A DNA stretch of 64,000 nt, taken from positions 1-64,000 of the forward strand of contig JACKKN010000013.1 in NCBI GenBank assembly GCA_024236415.1. Direction: 5' to 3'. This document shows, piece after piece, positions 41,554 to 53,190 of the stretch. Under the pieces are notes generated by a model. The model saw only the letters and a list, made by a program, of their open reading frames with translations, searched no databases and had not been told where the DNA came from. Made by a program: the position numbers and the translations under genes. The stretch is from Hyphomicrobiales bacterium. GTDB lineage: Bacteria > Pseudomonadota > Alphaproteobacteria > Rhodospirillales > JACKKN01. Position 1 is the first letter of the stretch, and every line of letters begins with the position of its first letter.

Positions 41554-42579
41554 CTACTTGACGAAGTCCTTCTCCACCTGGATGTCCAGCCAGTCGTAGC
41601 GGTCCTCGGACTGCACCGAGACCTTGCGCACCTCCAGGGTCTCGGTCTCCACCGAGACCAGGTCCAGCGGGATGTCGGTGCCGGCGTCGCCCAGGGCCCA
41701 GACCTTGCGGAAATAGTCCGCCATGTCGGCGACGCGGCGGCCGTTGACCCCCAGGATCACGTCGCCGCGCTGGATGCCGGCGTTGTCCGCCGGGCCGCCC
41801 TGGACCACCCGGCCCACGAACACCCGGCCCTTGACCTCCTGCGGCTGCAGGCCCAGCCAGGGCCGCACCGGGCCGTGCGAGCGGCCCCGCTTCAGCATGT
41901 CGGCCAGGATCGGCTTCAGGTCGTCCACGGGCACGAACATGTTGCCCATCACCGGCTGTTCGCCCTGTGCTGCGTCGTTGACGAACAGGGACCCGATGCC
42001 CAGCAGCCGGCCGTCTTCGCCGACCAGGGCGGCGCCGCCGAAGTGCAGGTGCGGCGGCGCGGTGAAGATGGCGTCTTCCAGCAGGTATTCCCAGTACCCG
42101 GCGAAGGGCCGGCGCGAGACCACGCGCACGGGGGTCACCGGGCGCATGCCGTCCAGGCTGACCGCCAGGCCGCGGTCGCCCTCGCGCAGGCCGGCGGACT
42201 CGCCCAGCGCCATAGCCGGCACCCCCAGGTCCTCGCGGGCGCGCACCAGCCCGAAGCCCGAATTGTGGTCGTAGGCCAGGATCGCCGCCGGCACCCGGCG
42301 GTCGCCGGCCAGCACGATTTCCACCGTGTCCGCCTCCATGATCAGGTAGCCGATGGTCAGCACCAGGCCGCGGCCGTCGATGACCACGCCGCTGCCCTCG
42401 CGCTCCATGCCCAGGGTGCGGGCGGTGCGCGACCCCATGGGCACTTCGGCGCGCACGCCGACCACGGCGCGCAGCACTTCGTTGGTGGGCGTCGTGGCCT
42501 GCTGCGCCCACAGGTCCGCGGCCGGCAGGGCGGCGGCGCAGGCGAGGACGAGAACGAGGACGGCAAGGCGACGGGGCAT
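41554..42579 (-). CDS. HtrA/DegP-like protein with PDZ domain, catalytic residues lost
   Basis: A 341-residue exported protein: signal peptide 1-25, trypsin-like S1C domain about 30-225, PDZ domain about 240-330 ('GPVRPWLGLQPQEVKGRVFVGRVVQGGPADNAGIQRGDVILGVNG'). The fold markers are clear, but the triad is not. Where HtrA has TNAHV, this has 'TIGYL' (Tyr78). The Asp region is 'DHNSGFGLV', and where GNSGG is expected there is 'HFGGAA' (Phe180). It is therefore probably a non-proteolytic, PDZ-bearing scaffold or sensor in the periplasm. It is divergent from marC. Confidence 0.85.
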   Translation of the reverse strand: MPRRLAVLVLVLACAAALPAADLWAQQATTPTNEVLRAVVGVRAEVPMGSRTARTLGMEREGSGVVIDGRGLVLTIGYLIMEADTVEIVLAGDRRVPAAILAYDHNSGFGLVRAREDLGVPAMALGESAGLREGDRGLAVSLDGMRPVTPVRVVSRRPFAGYWEYLLEDAIFTAPPHLHFGGAALVGEDGRLLGIGSLFVNDAAQGEQPVMGNMFVPVDDLKPILADMLKRGRSHGPVRPWLGLQPQEVKGRVFVGRVVQGGPADNAGIQRGDVILGVNGRRVADMADYFRKVWALGDAGTDIPLDLVSVETETLEVRKVSVQSEDRYDWLDIQVEKDFVK

Positions 42580-42709
42580 CGGGCACCTCCCGACAGAATG
42601 GGCCTGGAATCTATTTAACCACGGCCGCGCCCGATTCAAAGATGGCGGCGCGAAAATCGTGTGCAGCCCGCGCGCTTGCCACCGGCCCGACGCAGTGCCA
42701 TAAGGCACC

Positions 42710-43315
42710 ATGACCGCCGTCACCTTCGCCGTCACCCTGTTCCTGCTGATGGACCCGCTCGGCAACATCCCGGTGTTCCTGGGGGTGCTGCAATCGGCGC
42801 CCGCGAACCGGCGCAAGCGCATCGTCATGCGCGAGATGGTGATCGCCTTGGTGATCCTGCTGGCGTTCCTGTTCTTCGGCAAGTTCATCATGGGCAGCAT
42901 GGGCATTTCGGGCCCGGCCCTGAACATCGCCGGCGGCGTCATCCTGTTCCTGATGGCCATCCGCATGATCTTTCCCGGCAACCGCCTGGAACACGCCGAG
43001 GAGGACGAGCAGGACCCCTTCATCGTGCCCCTCGCCGTGCCCCTGGTGGCCGGACCCTCGGCCATGGCCCTGGTGGTGCTGATGGCGACCCAGCAGCCGG
43101 GGCGCATCTGGGAATGGACCCTGGGCCTGGTCTGCGCCTGGGCGGTGACGGCGGTGGTCCTGGTCCTGGCCGACAACCTGCGCGCCCTGCTGAAACAGCG
43201 CGGCCTGCGCGCCGTGGCGCGGCTGATGGGCATGATCCTGACCACGCTGGCGGTGCAGATGCTGTTGAACGGCATCGCCGGCTTCCTGACCGAGAAGGGC
43301 CTGGCGGCGGGATAG
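42710..43315 (+). CDS. MarC-family membrane protein
   Basis: The 201-residue protein has six hydrophobic helices and matches MarC/YhgN: 'TLFLLMDPLGNIPVFLGVL' at the start, 'FGKFIMGSMGISGPALNIAGGVILFLMAIRMIF', 'VPLAVPLVAGPSAMALVVLM', and 'GLRAVARLMGMILTTLAVQMLLNGIAGFL'. The family's transport function is unresolved; some members were once linked to antibiotic resistance. Confidence 0.9.
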   Translation: MTAVTFAVTLFLLMDPLGNIPVFLGVLQSAPANRRKRIVMREMVIALVILLAFLFFGKFIMGSMGISGPALNIAGGVILFLMAIRMIFPGNRLEHAEEDEQDPFIVPLAVPLVAGPSAMALVVLMATQQPGRIWEWTLGLVCAWAVTAVVLVLADNLRALLKQRGLRAVARLMGMILTTLAVQMLLNGIAGFLTEKGLAAG

Positions 43316-43370
43316 GCGGCGGCGTCTTGCGCCTGGGAAGGCCGGGACGGGCCGTGGTATACAGGAGTCC

Positions 43371-45617
<2,247 letters not shown>

Positions 45618-45643
45618 CGGCACCGGCGCGAAAGGGGGGACCC

Positions 45644-46270
45644 ATGAAACAGGTCGAGTTCTACTTCGATTTCCTGTCGCCCTTCGCCTACCTGGCGAAC
45701 CACCGGCTGGACGACCTGCCCGGCGACGTGGAGGTGGTGTTCCGCCCGGTCCTGTTCGCCGGGCTGCTGAACCACTGGGGCCACAAGGGCCCGGCCGAGA
45801 TTCCGGGCAAGCGCCGGTTCACCTTCCGCCAGACCCAGTGGCTGGCGCGGCGCATGGGGGTGCCCTACCGCTCGCCGCGCAACATCCCGTTCAACCCCCT
45901 GCGCGCCCTGCGCCTGTGCCTGGCCCTGGGGGCGACCCGCGGCGCCGTGGACGGCCTCTTTGCCTGTGTCTGGCAGAAGGGCTGGCTACCCGACGACGAC
46001 GACGACTGGCACCGCATGGCCGCACACATGGGCGCGCCCGACGCCTCCCTGCGCATCGCCGCGCCCGAGGTCAAGCAGGCCCTTCTGGACAACGGCGACC
46101 GGGCCACCGCCGCCGGCGTGTTCGGGGTGCCCACCTTCGTTGCCGACGGCCACCTGTTCTGGGGCGTGGACGCGGTGGACTTCCTGCTGGACTACCTGCG
46201 CGACCCGGCCCTGTTCGACGACCCGGCCATGCGGCAGGCCGACGCCATCGGTTCCTCGGCCCGGCGATGA
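45644..46270 (+). CDS. 2-hydroxychromene-2-carboxylate isomerase-like DsbA-family protein
   Basis: The 208-residue protein has the kappa-class GST/HCCA isomerase fold. It begins 'VEFYFDFLSPFAYLA', where the Ser of F-x-S-P replaces the DsbA cysteine and contacts glutathione. It continues with 'RPVLFAGLL', 'RNIPFNPLRALRLCL' and 'AGVFGVPTFVADGHLFWGVD' (cis-Pro VPTF). HCCA isomerase acts in naphthalene breakdown, but no such genes are nearby, so another glutathione-linked isomerisation is likely. AAAGGGGGGA precedes the ATG. The stop overlaps the prmA start (ATGA). Confidence 0.87.
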   Translation: MKQVEFYFDFLSPFAYLANHRLDDLPGDVEVVFRPVLFAGLLNHWGHKGPAEIPGKRRFTFRQTQWLARRMGVPYRSPRNIPFNPLRALRLCLALGATRGAVDGLFACVWQKGWLPDDDDDWHRMAAHMGAPDASLRIAAPEVKQALLDNGDRATAAGVFGVPTFVADGHLFWGVDAVDFLLDYLRDPALFDDPAMRQADAIGSSARR

Positions 46271-47130
46271 CCGAAGCCCCGGCGCCGGACCTGTGGCGCG
46301 TGACCCTGACCGTCGCCGCCAAGGACGTGGAAGGAGTCGCCACGGCCCTTGAGAACCACTGCGACACGGTGGCGTGGTTCGAGGACGAGGCCGCGGGCAC
46401 CTGGCGCCTGGAAGGCTGGGCCACCGCCCGCCCCGACCCGGCCGCCATCGCCGCCGCCCTGGGAACCGGGGTGGCGGGCATCACCGTCGAGCCGGTGGCG
46501 CAGCGGGACTGGCTGGCCGACAACTTGCGCGCCTTCCCGCCCATCGCCGCCGGGCGGTTCTTCATTCACGGCTCCCACTTCGACGGCGCCGTTCCGGCCG
46601 GCAAGGTGGCTCTGCTGATCGACTCGGCGACGGCGTTCGGGTCGGGCGAGCACGCCTCCACCGCCGGCTGCCTGCGGGCCCTGGACGGGCTGGCGCGGCG
46701 GCGGTTCGGGCGGGTGCTGGACATGGGCTGCGGCTCGGGCATCCTGGCCCTGGCCGCGGCCAAGGTCTGGCGCGTGCCGGTCCTGGCCGCCGACATCGAC
46801 CCCGAGTCCGTGCGGGTGGCGGCCCTGAACGCCGCCCGCAACGGGGTCGCGCCCCTGGTGCGGGCGGTGGCCAGCGCCGGCTACCGGCACCGGGCGGTGG
46901 CCGCCGGCGGACCCTACGACCTGATCCTGGCCAACATCCTGGCCCGCCCCCTGCGCGCCATGGCCGGCGACCTGGCCCGCCACCTGGCACCGGGCGGCGT
47001 GGCCGTGCTGTCGGGCTTCCTGGCCCGCGACGAGAACCTGGTCCTGGGCCCCCACCGGGCCCGCGGCCTGGTGCCGGCGCGGCGCATCACCATCGACGGC
47101 TGGCGGACGCTGGTGCTGCACCAACCTTGA
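46267..47130 (+). CDS. prmA: Ribosomal protein L11 methyltransferase
   Basis: PrmA trimethylates L11 on lysines using SAM. The 287-residue product has an N-terminal substrate-binding domain (1-100) and a class I methyltransferase domain with 'AFGSGEHASTAGCLRAL' (the expected FGTGxHxTT is FGSGEHAST here), motif I 'VLDMGCGSGILALAAAK', 'DIDPESVRVA' and 'YDLILANILARPL' (the N-I-L active-site motif). It overlaps the preceding isomerase gene by 4 bp, an arrangement that suggests co-translation. Confidence 0.93.
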   Translation: MTEAPAPDLWRVTLTVAAKDVEGVATALENHCDTVAWFEDEAAGTWRLEGWATARPDPAAIAAALGTGVAGITVEPVAQRDWLADNLRAFPPIAAGRFFIHGSHFDGAVPAGKVALLIDSATAFGSGEHASTAGCLRALDGLARRRFGRVLDMGCGSGILALAAAKVWRVPVLAADIDPESVRVAALNAARNGVAPLVRAVASAGYRHRAVAAGGPYDLILANILARPLRAMAGDLARHLAPGGVAVLSGFLARDENLVLGPHRARGLVPARRITIDGWRTLVLHQP

Positions 47131-47147
47131 TTGGAGCTATCTCTGAA

Positions 47148-47182
47148 TATATAATCTATTAAAATTTATAGATGGATATATA
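47148..47182. promoter_or_regulatory. Palindromic AT-rich operator/promoter of vapBC
   Basis: ATCTAT (47154-47159) and ATAGAT (47168-47173) form an inverted repeat around TAAAATTT, flanked by TATATA on both sides (47148-47153 and 47177-47182). This is the sharpest AT-rich island nearby and fills the whole space between prmA and the antitoxin. Autorepression by the VapB-VapC complex at such a site is usual for this class of TA system. Confidence 0.6.
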
Positions 47183-47184
47183 CC

Positions 47185-47439
47185 GTGGCCCTGAGTATCA
47201 AGAATCCGGAGGTTGACCGCCTCGCCCGCGAACTGGCGGCGCAGACGGGCGAGACCATGACCGAAGCGATCCTGCAGTCCCTTCGCGAAAGGCTCGCACG
47301 GACCCGCAAAGATCAAAAGACCGACGACCTGCTGGCGGAGATGCGGCGCATCAGCCGAACCTGCGCCCGCCTGCCCGTGCTCGACGACAGGGATCCCGAC
47401 GAGATCCTCGGTTACGGCGAGGATGGGCTGCCCCACTGA
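47185..47439 (+). CDS. VapB-type antitoxin (Rv0623/PSK_trans_fac family)
   Basis: An 84-residue antitoxin. The N-terminus 'LSIKNPEVDRLARELAAQTGETMTEAILQSLRERLAR' is the ribbon-helix-helix-like DNA-binding part of the Rv0623 family. The C-terminal tail ends 'PDEILGYGEDGLPH', the characteristic G-Y/G-E-D-G-L motif that blocks the PIN toxin. It starts with GTG and has only a weak GGA upstream, so synthesis may be low. Its stop overlaps the toxin ATG (TGATG). Confidence 0.92.
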   Translation: MALSIKNPEVDRLARELAAQTGETMTEAILQSLRERLARTRKDQKTDDLLAEMRRISRTCARLPVLDDRDPDEILGYGEDGLPH

Positions 47440-47834
47440 TGGTCATTGATACATCTGCCATCGTTGCCATCCTCAATGACGAGCCCGACGCCGAACGCTA
47501 CCGTGTGGCCATCGCCCGAGACCGTGTGCGGCTGATGTCCGCCGGCAACGTTCTGGAGGCCGCCCTTGTAATGGAGCGAAGACATGGCGAGGAAGGGGTC
47601 CTGATGTTCGACCTGCTCCAGATGCGAGCCGGAATCGAGGCCGTTCCATTTCTGCCCGATCAACTTCTGGCGGCACGAGATGCGTTCCGCCGGTTCGGCA
47701 AGGGTGTACATCCGGCCGGCTTGAACTTTGGTGACTGCTTCGCCTATGCCCTGGCGCGTACCAGCGGCGAGCCCTTGCTGTTCAAGGGAAACGACTTCGC
47801 GGCCACCGACATCCCGACGGTGGACCTGGCGTAG
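47439..47834 (+). CDS. VapC-type PIN-domain ribonuclease toxin
   Basis: The 131-residue toxin is one PIN domain. The acidic Mg2+ site comprises Asp4 ('MVIDTSAIVAIL'), Glu40 ('SAGNVLEAALV'), Asp99 ('NFGDCFAYALA') and Asp119 ('KGNDF'). VapC toxins cleave tRNA or rRNA; the target is unknown here. It is coupled to the antitoxin gene and ends 1 bp before the stop of the convergent reductase gene. The base composition of the pair is a little lower in GC than neighbours, hinting at acquisition. Confidence 0.93.
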   Translation: MVIDTSAIVAILNDEPDAERYRVAIARDRVRLMSAGNVLEAALVMERRHGEEGVLMFDLLQMRAGIEAVPFLPDQLLAARDAFRRFGKGVHPAGLNFGDCFAYALARTSGEPLLFKGNDFAATDIPTVDLA

Positions 47835-47835
47835 A

Positions 47836-49140
<1,305 letters not shown>

Positions 49141-49187
49141 GGGCGGTCACCTCCGGTTCTTGTTCGTGGGGCGGTCTCTGCCGACCG

Positions 49188-49247
49188 GTTATATCGCAAA
49201 TGTCTCGCAGTTGAAATACGAAATTCGGTACTGAAATACCTATTTAG
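49188..49247 (-). promoter_or_regulatory. Reductase promoter with shared 34-bp motif (copy 1)
   Basis: Read on the minus strand: CTAAAT-N-GGTATTT-N13-CGTATTT (49247-49214), then 20 bp, then TATAAC (49193-49188) as a candidate -10. The second repeat overlaps the -35 position. GGTATTT and CGTATTT are direct repeats 20 bp apart, about two helical turns. The same arrangement recurs upstream of the flavodoxin gene (53046-53105). The element lies 74 bp before the reductase ATG; hisG starts 87 bp away on the other side. Confidence 0.65.
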
Positions 49248-49333
49248 CCTGTACACTTCGTTTTGCCCCTCGCCCCCGGCCCGGGGTTCCTGTACAACCC
49301 CGCCAACCGACATCGCAGACCCGGGAAACATCC

Positions 49334-50206
49334 ATGACCACGCTGAAGCTCGGCATCCCCAAGGGCAGCCTGGAAACCGCCACCGTCGACCTGTTCCGCC
49401 AGGCCGGCTGGACCATCTCGCTGCGCCACCGCAACTACTTCCCCACCATCGACGACGACGAGATCGGCTGCGCCCTGGTGCGGTCCCAGGAGATGGGGCC
49501 CTACGTGGCCAGCGGCACCCTGGACGCCGGCCTGACCGGCATCGACTGGATCCAGGAAACCGAGGCCGACGTCGAGGTGGTGGCGGACCTGGTCTACTCC
49601 AAGGCATCGGACCAGAAGGCGCGCTGGGTGCTGGTGGTGGACCGGGAGTCGCCGATCCAGTCCGTGGCCGACCTGCAGGGCAAGAAGATCTCCACCGAGC
49701 TGGTGGGCTTCACCCGCCGCTACCTGGCCGAACGCGGCATCGAGGCCGAGGTCGAGTTCTCGTGGGGTGCCACCGAGGCCAAGGTGGTCGAGGGCATGGC
49801 CGACGCCGCGGTGGAGATCACCGAGACCGGCACCACCATCCGCGCCCATGGCCTGCGCATCGTCGAGGACCTGCTGTACACCCACACGGTCCTGGTGGCC
49901 AACAGGGCGGCCCTGGCCGACCCGGCGAAGCGGGCCAAGATCGACCAGATCGCCCTGCTGCTGACGGCGGCCCTGGAGGCGCGCAACCGCTCGCTGCTGA
50001 AGATGAACGTGGCCGCCGACGACCTGGACGCCGTGGTCGCCCTGCTGCCCAGCCTGCACGCGCCCACGGTCAACAAGCTGTCCGACGAATCCTGGCTGGC
50101 GGTGGAAACCGTGGTCGACCGCGGCGAGGTGCGCACCCTGATCCCCAAGCTGAAGGCCGCGGGCGCCGAGGGGATTTTGGAAATGGACCTGCAGAAGATC
50201 TGTTGA
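49334..50206 (+). CDS. hisG: ATP phosphoribosyltransferase (long form)
   Basis: HisG catalyses the first step of histidine synthesis, joining ATP and PRPP. The 290-residue product begins 'LKLGIPKGSLETATVDLFRQAGW' and contains 'LDAGLTGIDWI' and 'AVEITETGTTIRAHGL', the PRPP-binding loop E-T-G-T-T. The extra C-terminal 75 residues form the histidine-binding regulatory domain of the long, HisZ-independent type. GGGAAACATCC precedes the ATG. It is not in a his operon; a HerA-like gene follows 21 bp downstream. Confidence 0.95.
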   Translation: MTTLKLGIPKGSLETATVDLFRQAGWTISLRHRNYFPTIDDDEIGCALVRSQEMGPYVASGTLDAGLTGIDWIQETEADVEVVADLVYSKASDQKARWVLVVDRESPIQSVADLQGKKISTELVGFTRRYLAERGIEAEVEFSWGATEAKVVEGMADAAVEITETGTTIRAHGLRIVEDLLYTHTVLVANRAALADPAKRAKIDQIALLLTAALEARNRSLLKMNVAADDLDAVVALLPSLHAPTVNKLSDESWLAVETVVDRGEVRTLIPKLKAAGAEGILEMDLQKIC

Positions 50207-50227
50207 CCCGACCGGAGGGAACGGACC

Positions 50228-51694
50228 ATGGACGGCGACGGCGTTTTCATCGGCAAGGGCGAAAAGGGCGAGTTCCTGGACCTGCGCCTGGCCAACCGGC
50301 ACGGATTGATCAGCGGCGCCACCGGCACCGGCAAGACCGTGACCCTGCAGATCCTGGCCGAGGGGTTCTCGCGGGCCGGGGTTCCCGTGTTCCTGTCCGA
50401 CGTCAAGGGCGACCTGTCGGGCATCAGCCAGCCGGGCGCCCTGCAGCCGTTCCTGCACGAGCGCGCCGCCGCCATCGGCTTGGCGGACTACGGCCCCGAC
50501 GTGTTCCCGGTCACCTTCTGGGACCTGTTCGGCAAGCAGGGCCATCCGGTGCGCACCACCATTTCCGAGATGGGGCCGCTGCTGCTGTCACGCCTGCTGG
50601 AGCTGAACGACACCCAGGAGGGGGTGCTGAACATCGCCTTCCGGGTCGCCGACGACGAGGGCCTGCTGCTGCTGGACCTCAAGGACCTGCGATCCCTGCT
50701 GGTGTTCGTGGCCGAGAACGCGCGCGACCTGGGCGCCGCCTACGGCAACATCAGCCCGGCCTCGGTGGGCGCCATCCAGCGCCGGCTGCTGGTGCTGGAG
50801 ACCCAGGGCGCCAAGCAGTTCTTCGGCGAGCCGGCCCTGAAGCTGGAGGACTTCCTGCGCTGTGACGACGACGGCCGCGGGTTCATCAACGTGCTGGCCG
50901 CGGACAAGCTGATGCAGTCGCCGCGCCTGTACGGCACCTTCCTGCTGTGGCTGCTGTCGGAGCTGTTCGAGGACCTGCCCGAGACCGGCGACCCGGAAAA
51001 ACCCAAACTGGTATTCTTTTTCGACGAGGCGCACCTGCTGTTCCGCGACGCGCCCAGGCCCCTGGTGGACAAGGTCGAGCAGGTGGTGCGGCTGATCCGC
51101 TCCAAGGGCGTGGGCGTCTATTTCGTGACCCAGAACCCCACCGACGTGCCCGACGCGGTGCTGGGGCAACTGGGCAACCGGTTCCAGCATGCCCTGCGCG
51201 CCTTTACCCCGCGCGACCGCAAGGCCGTGCGCGCCGCCGGCGACACCTTCCGCCAGAACCCGGCCTTCGACGCCGCCGACGTGATCCCCGAGTTGGGCAT
51301 CGGCGAGGCCCTGGTTTCGACCCTGATGAAGAAGGGCGTGCCCTCGGTGGTGCAGCGGACCCTGATCCGCCCCCCGGCCTCGCGCCTGGGCCCGGCCAAG
51401 CCGGCCGAGCGGCGCATGGTCATGGCCGGCAGCCCGGTGGCCGGGGTCTATGACCAGGCCATCGACCGGCGCTCGGCCTACGAGATCCTGGACGAGCGCG
51501 CGGCCAGGATGGCGGAAGCGGCGCAGGCCGAGGCCGCGCGCAAGGCCCGGGCGGCGGAGAAGGCCAAGGCGGCGCCGCGCCCAGGCAACCGGCAGAGCGC
51601 CGGCGAGGCGTTCTTCAAATCGACCCTGCGCAGCATCGGCCGGGTCCTGGGGCGCGAGTTGGTGCGCGGCATCCTGGGATCGCTGCGGCGCTGA
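50228..51694 (+). CDS. HerA/DUF853-type ATPase
   Basis: The 488-residue ATPase matches the DUF853/YjgR group of HerA-FtsK ATPases. Walker A 'ATGTGKT' is near residue 30, followed by '[13 protein letters not shown]', Walker B '[12 protein letters not shown]' near 260 and '[36 protein letters not shown]'. The C-terminus has a charged Ala/Lys-rich helix. It may translocate DNA or process DNA ends, but this subgroup is uncharacterised as far as I know. It lies 21 bp after hisG on the same strand. Confidence 0.88.
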   Translation: MDGDGVFIGKGEKGEFLDLRLANRHGLISGATGTGKTVTLQILAEGFSRAGVPVFLSDVKGDLSGISQPGALQPFLHERAAAIGLADYGPDVFPVTFWDLFGKQGHPVRTTISEMGPLLLSRLLELNDTQEGVLNIAFRVADDEGLLLLDLKDLRSLLVFVAENARDLGAAYGNISPASVGAIQRRLLVLETQGAKQFFGEPALKLEDFLRCDDDGRGFINVLAADKLMQSPRLYGTFLLWLLSELFEDLPETGDPEKPKLVFFFDEAHLLFRDAPRPLVDKVEQVVRLIRSKGVGVYFVTQNPTDVPDAVLGQLGNRFQHALRAFTPRDRKAVRAAGDTFRQNPAFDAADVIPELGIGEALVSTLMKKGVPSVVQRTLIRPPASRLGPAKPAERRMVMAGSPVAGVYDQAIDRRSAYEILDERAARMAEAAQAEAARKARAAEKAKAAPRPGNRQSAGEAFFKSTLRSIGRVLGRELVRGILGSLRR

Positions 51695-51706
51695 GAAGAC
51701 GACCGG

Positions 51707-52159
51707 TCAGGCGACCGGCGCGTCGGCCACCACCGGCTCCCCCACCTGCCGCGACAGGCCGCGGAACAGGGCCACGGCCATGCCGTCCTGGTTCGACACC
51801 ACGATGTCGTAGACACCGCCGCGCCCCTGCAGGCTGACCTCGCGGCCCTCGGCCACCAGATCGTCGCCAAGGGCCACCGGGGCCAGGAACGTGATGTTGC
51901 AGTTCTGCGCCAGGGCCAGGCGATTGTGGCTGTTGCAGGCGGCGCCGAAGACCACGTCGGCCAGGGTGAAGGTGGCCCCGCCGTGGCCGATGCCGGCGGC
52001 GTTGGACATGTCGCGGCGCACGGTCATGCGGGCGCGGGCATAGCCGGGACGAACCTCCTCCAGGACAATGCCCAGGGTCTTGGCCATCAGGTCATGCTCG
52101 GCAAAGTGCCGGCCCGCCGCCTCCGCCGCGGCCTGGGCTCGGTCCTCCGGGTCCGCCAC
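51707..52159 (-). CDS. paaI: PaaI-type hotdog-fold acyl-CoA thioesterase
   Basis: The 150-residue hotdog thioesterase matches PaaI: 'AEHDLMAKTLGIVLEEVRPGYARARMTVRRDMSNAAGIGHGGATFTLADVVFGAACNSHN'. The catalytic region contains the 'N...G.GHGG..F.LAD' pattern. In phenylacetate catabolism PaaI hydrolyses ring-hydroxylated or stalled phenylacetyl-CoA species, releasing trapped CoA. It lies 5 bp downstream of the PaaA/PaaC-like gene on the same strand and is probably coexpressed with it. Confidence 0.88.
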   Translation of the reverse strand: MADPEDRAQAAAEAAGRHFAEHDLMAKTLGIVLEEVRPGYARARMTVRRDMSNAAGIGHGGATFTLADVVFGAACNSHNRLALAQNCNITFLAPVALGDDLVAEGREVSLQGRGGVYDIVVSNQDGMAVALFRGLSRQVGEPVVADAPVA

Positions 52160-52164
52160 CGGGC

Positions 52165-52938
52165 TCAGCCGCCGGCGGGCGCGGTCAGGCCCATGCCGCC
52201 CAGGATCGGCGCCACGTCCTGCTTCCAGGTGGCCAGCAGCTCGGCGTTGGTGTGCTGGCGCAGGCCATAGGCCCGGTACTGCTCGTAGCGGGTCGAGTCC
52301 GAGCGGCCGAAGGTGTCGGCGATGCGCGGGTACCAGTAGTCCACCGCCACCTGGGCGGCGGCCGGCGAGCCGTCCCGCTCGACGGCCTGGCGCAGGCCCT
52401 TGATGGCGGCCTCGGCGTGCCCGCGCTCGCGCTCCAGGATGCCGGCCATGGTTTCGGCCAGGGCGGCGTGGGAGCAGTTGGCCACCTCGGTCAGGTGGAT
52501 GATGGTGGCGGGGCCGAACAGGGCGTTCATGGTCACCGAATCGGTCCAGCCCTGAATCGGGTAGTGCAGCACGTTCAGGCGCTTGTCGTCGCCCACCTGG
52601 CGGGTGCCCAGGTCGACGCTGCGGTCCAGCCGCGCGGTCCAGGCGTGGGAACGGACGTACAGCTCGGGGTTGACGCCGAAGGCTTCCAGCAGGGCCAGCA
52701 CCCGCTGCGCGTGGTCCAGCTTCTCGGCGACGATGCGCGCGGCCACCACCCGCTCGCGGATGCCCGGGGCGCGGTTGATCTGGTCGGCGTATTCGGAAAC
52801 CCAGGCCAGCTCCGTGTCGACGAAGATGGTCATCAGGCGCACGACCTCGCCCCGGTAGCCGGGGGTCAGGGTGTCGTCGCCGGTGATCTTGCCGCCGGCC
52901 TTGACCTTTTCCAGAATGTCCGTCTCACTTACAGCCAT
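52165..52938 (-). CDS. PaaA/PaaC-family ferritin-like protein
   Basis: A 257-residue, mostly helical protein of the phenylacetic-acid-catabolic (PaaA_PaaC) family: 'DTELAWVSEYADQINRAPGIRERVVAARIVAEKLDHAQRVLALLEAFG' resembles the N-terminal half of PaaA. One ExxH iron motif is intact, 'ERGH' at 171-174, with Glu43 and Glu162 as further candidates. The other is 'EKLDH' (72-76), offset by one residue from PaaA's EAGH, so a full diiron site is uncertain. The subunits PaaB, PaaD and PaaE are not nearby. It could be a stand-alone CoA-ester oxygenase or a non-catalytic paralogue. Confidence 0.8.
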   Translation of the reverse strand: MAVSETDILEKVKAGGKITGDDTLTPGYRGEVVRLMTIFVDTELAWVSEYADQINRAPGIRERVVAARIVAEKLDHAQRVLALLEAFGVNPELYVRSHAWTARLDRSVDLGTRQVGDDKRLNVLHYPIQGWTDSVTMNALFGPATIIHLTEVANCSHAALAETMAGILERERGHAEAAIKGLRQAVERDGSPAAAQVAVDYWYPRIADTFGRSDSTRYEQYRAYGLRQHTNAELLATWKQDVAPILGGMGLTAPAGG

Positions 52939-53045
52939 GTCGATCCTCTTCCTCCCGTGCGCCGCCGCGCGGAAAACCCCGGGAACTATAGCCCAGGCGC
53001 CGATGGCTGCAAATCGCCGCGGCGGCGCCGATCAAAACATAGACA

Positions 53046-53105
53046 CTAAATCGGTATTTTGGTATCAAAAAACGTATTTAATCCGCAACTGCAATTGAAT
53101 ATTGC
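53046..53105 (+). promoter_or_regulatory. Flavodoxin promoter with shared 34-bp motif (copy 2)
   Basis: On the plus strand: CTAAAT-N-GGTATTT-N13-CGTATTT (53046-53079), then 20 bp, then TATTGC (53100-53105) as a candidate -10. About 27 of 37 bases match copy 1 over an ungapped alignment, including all four blocks and both spacers. It lies 112 bp before the flavodoxin ATG and 107 bp from the divergent PaaA/PaaC-like ATG, so it could affect both. The regulator is unknown. Confidence 0.65.
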
Positions 53106-53190
53106 ACCAACGCATTGAATAATTTAGGTCTTCCCTAAGCGGCTTGGGCCCGGAGGGGGCCGGGGGGGACCTGGAGGACGCCGAGGATAC

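Noticed and set aside
45644..46270. A naphthalene-degradation gene
   Set aside because: The HCCA isomerase-like protein has no aromatic-degradation neighbours; the family includes many glutathione-linked proteins of other function.
49214..49247. The shared motif as the hisG promoter
   Set aside because: It lies upstream of hisG too, but the orientation and the -10 spacing that match the flavodoxin copy both point to the reductase gene on the minus strand.
52165..52938. MiaE or BoxB assignment for the ferritin-like protein
   Set aside because: Its N-terminal region aligns best with PaaA/PaaC (NRAPG followed by a helix carrying the histidine), and the neighbours are PaaI and PaaY.
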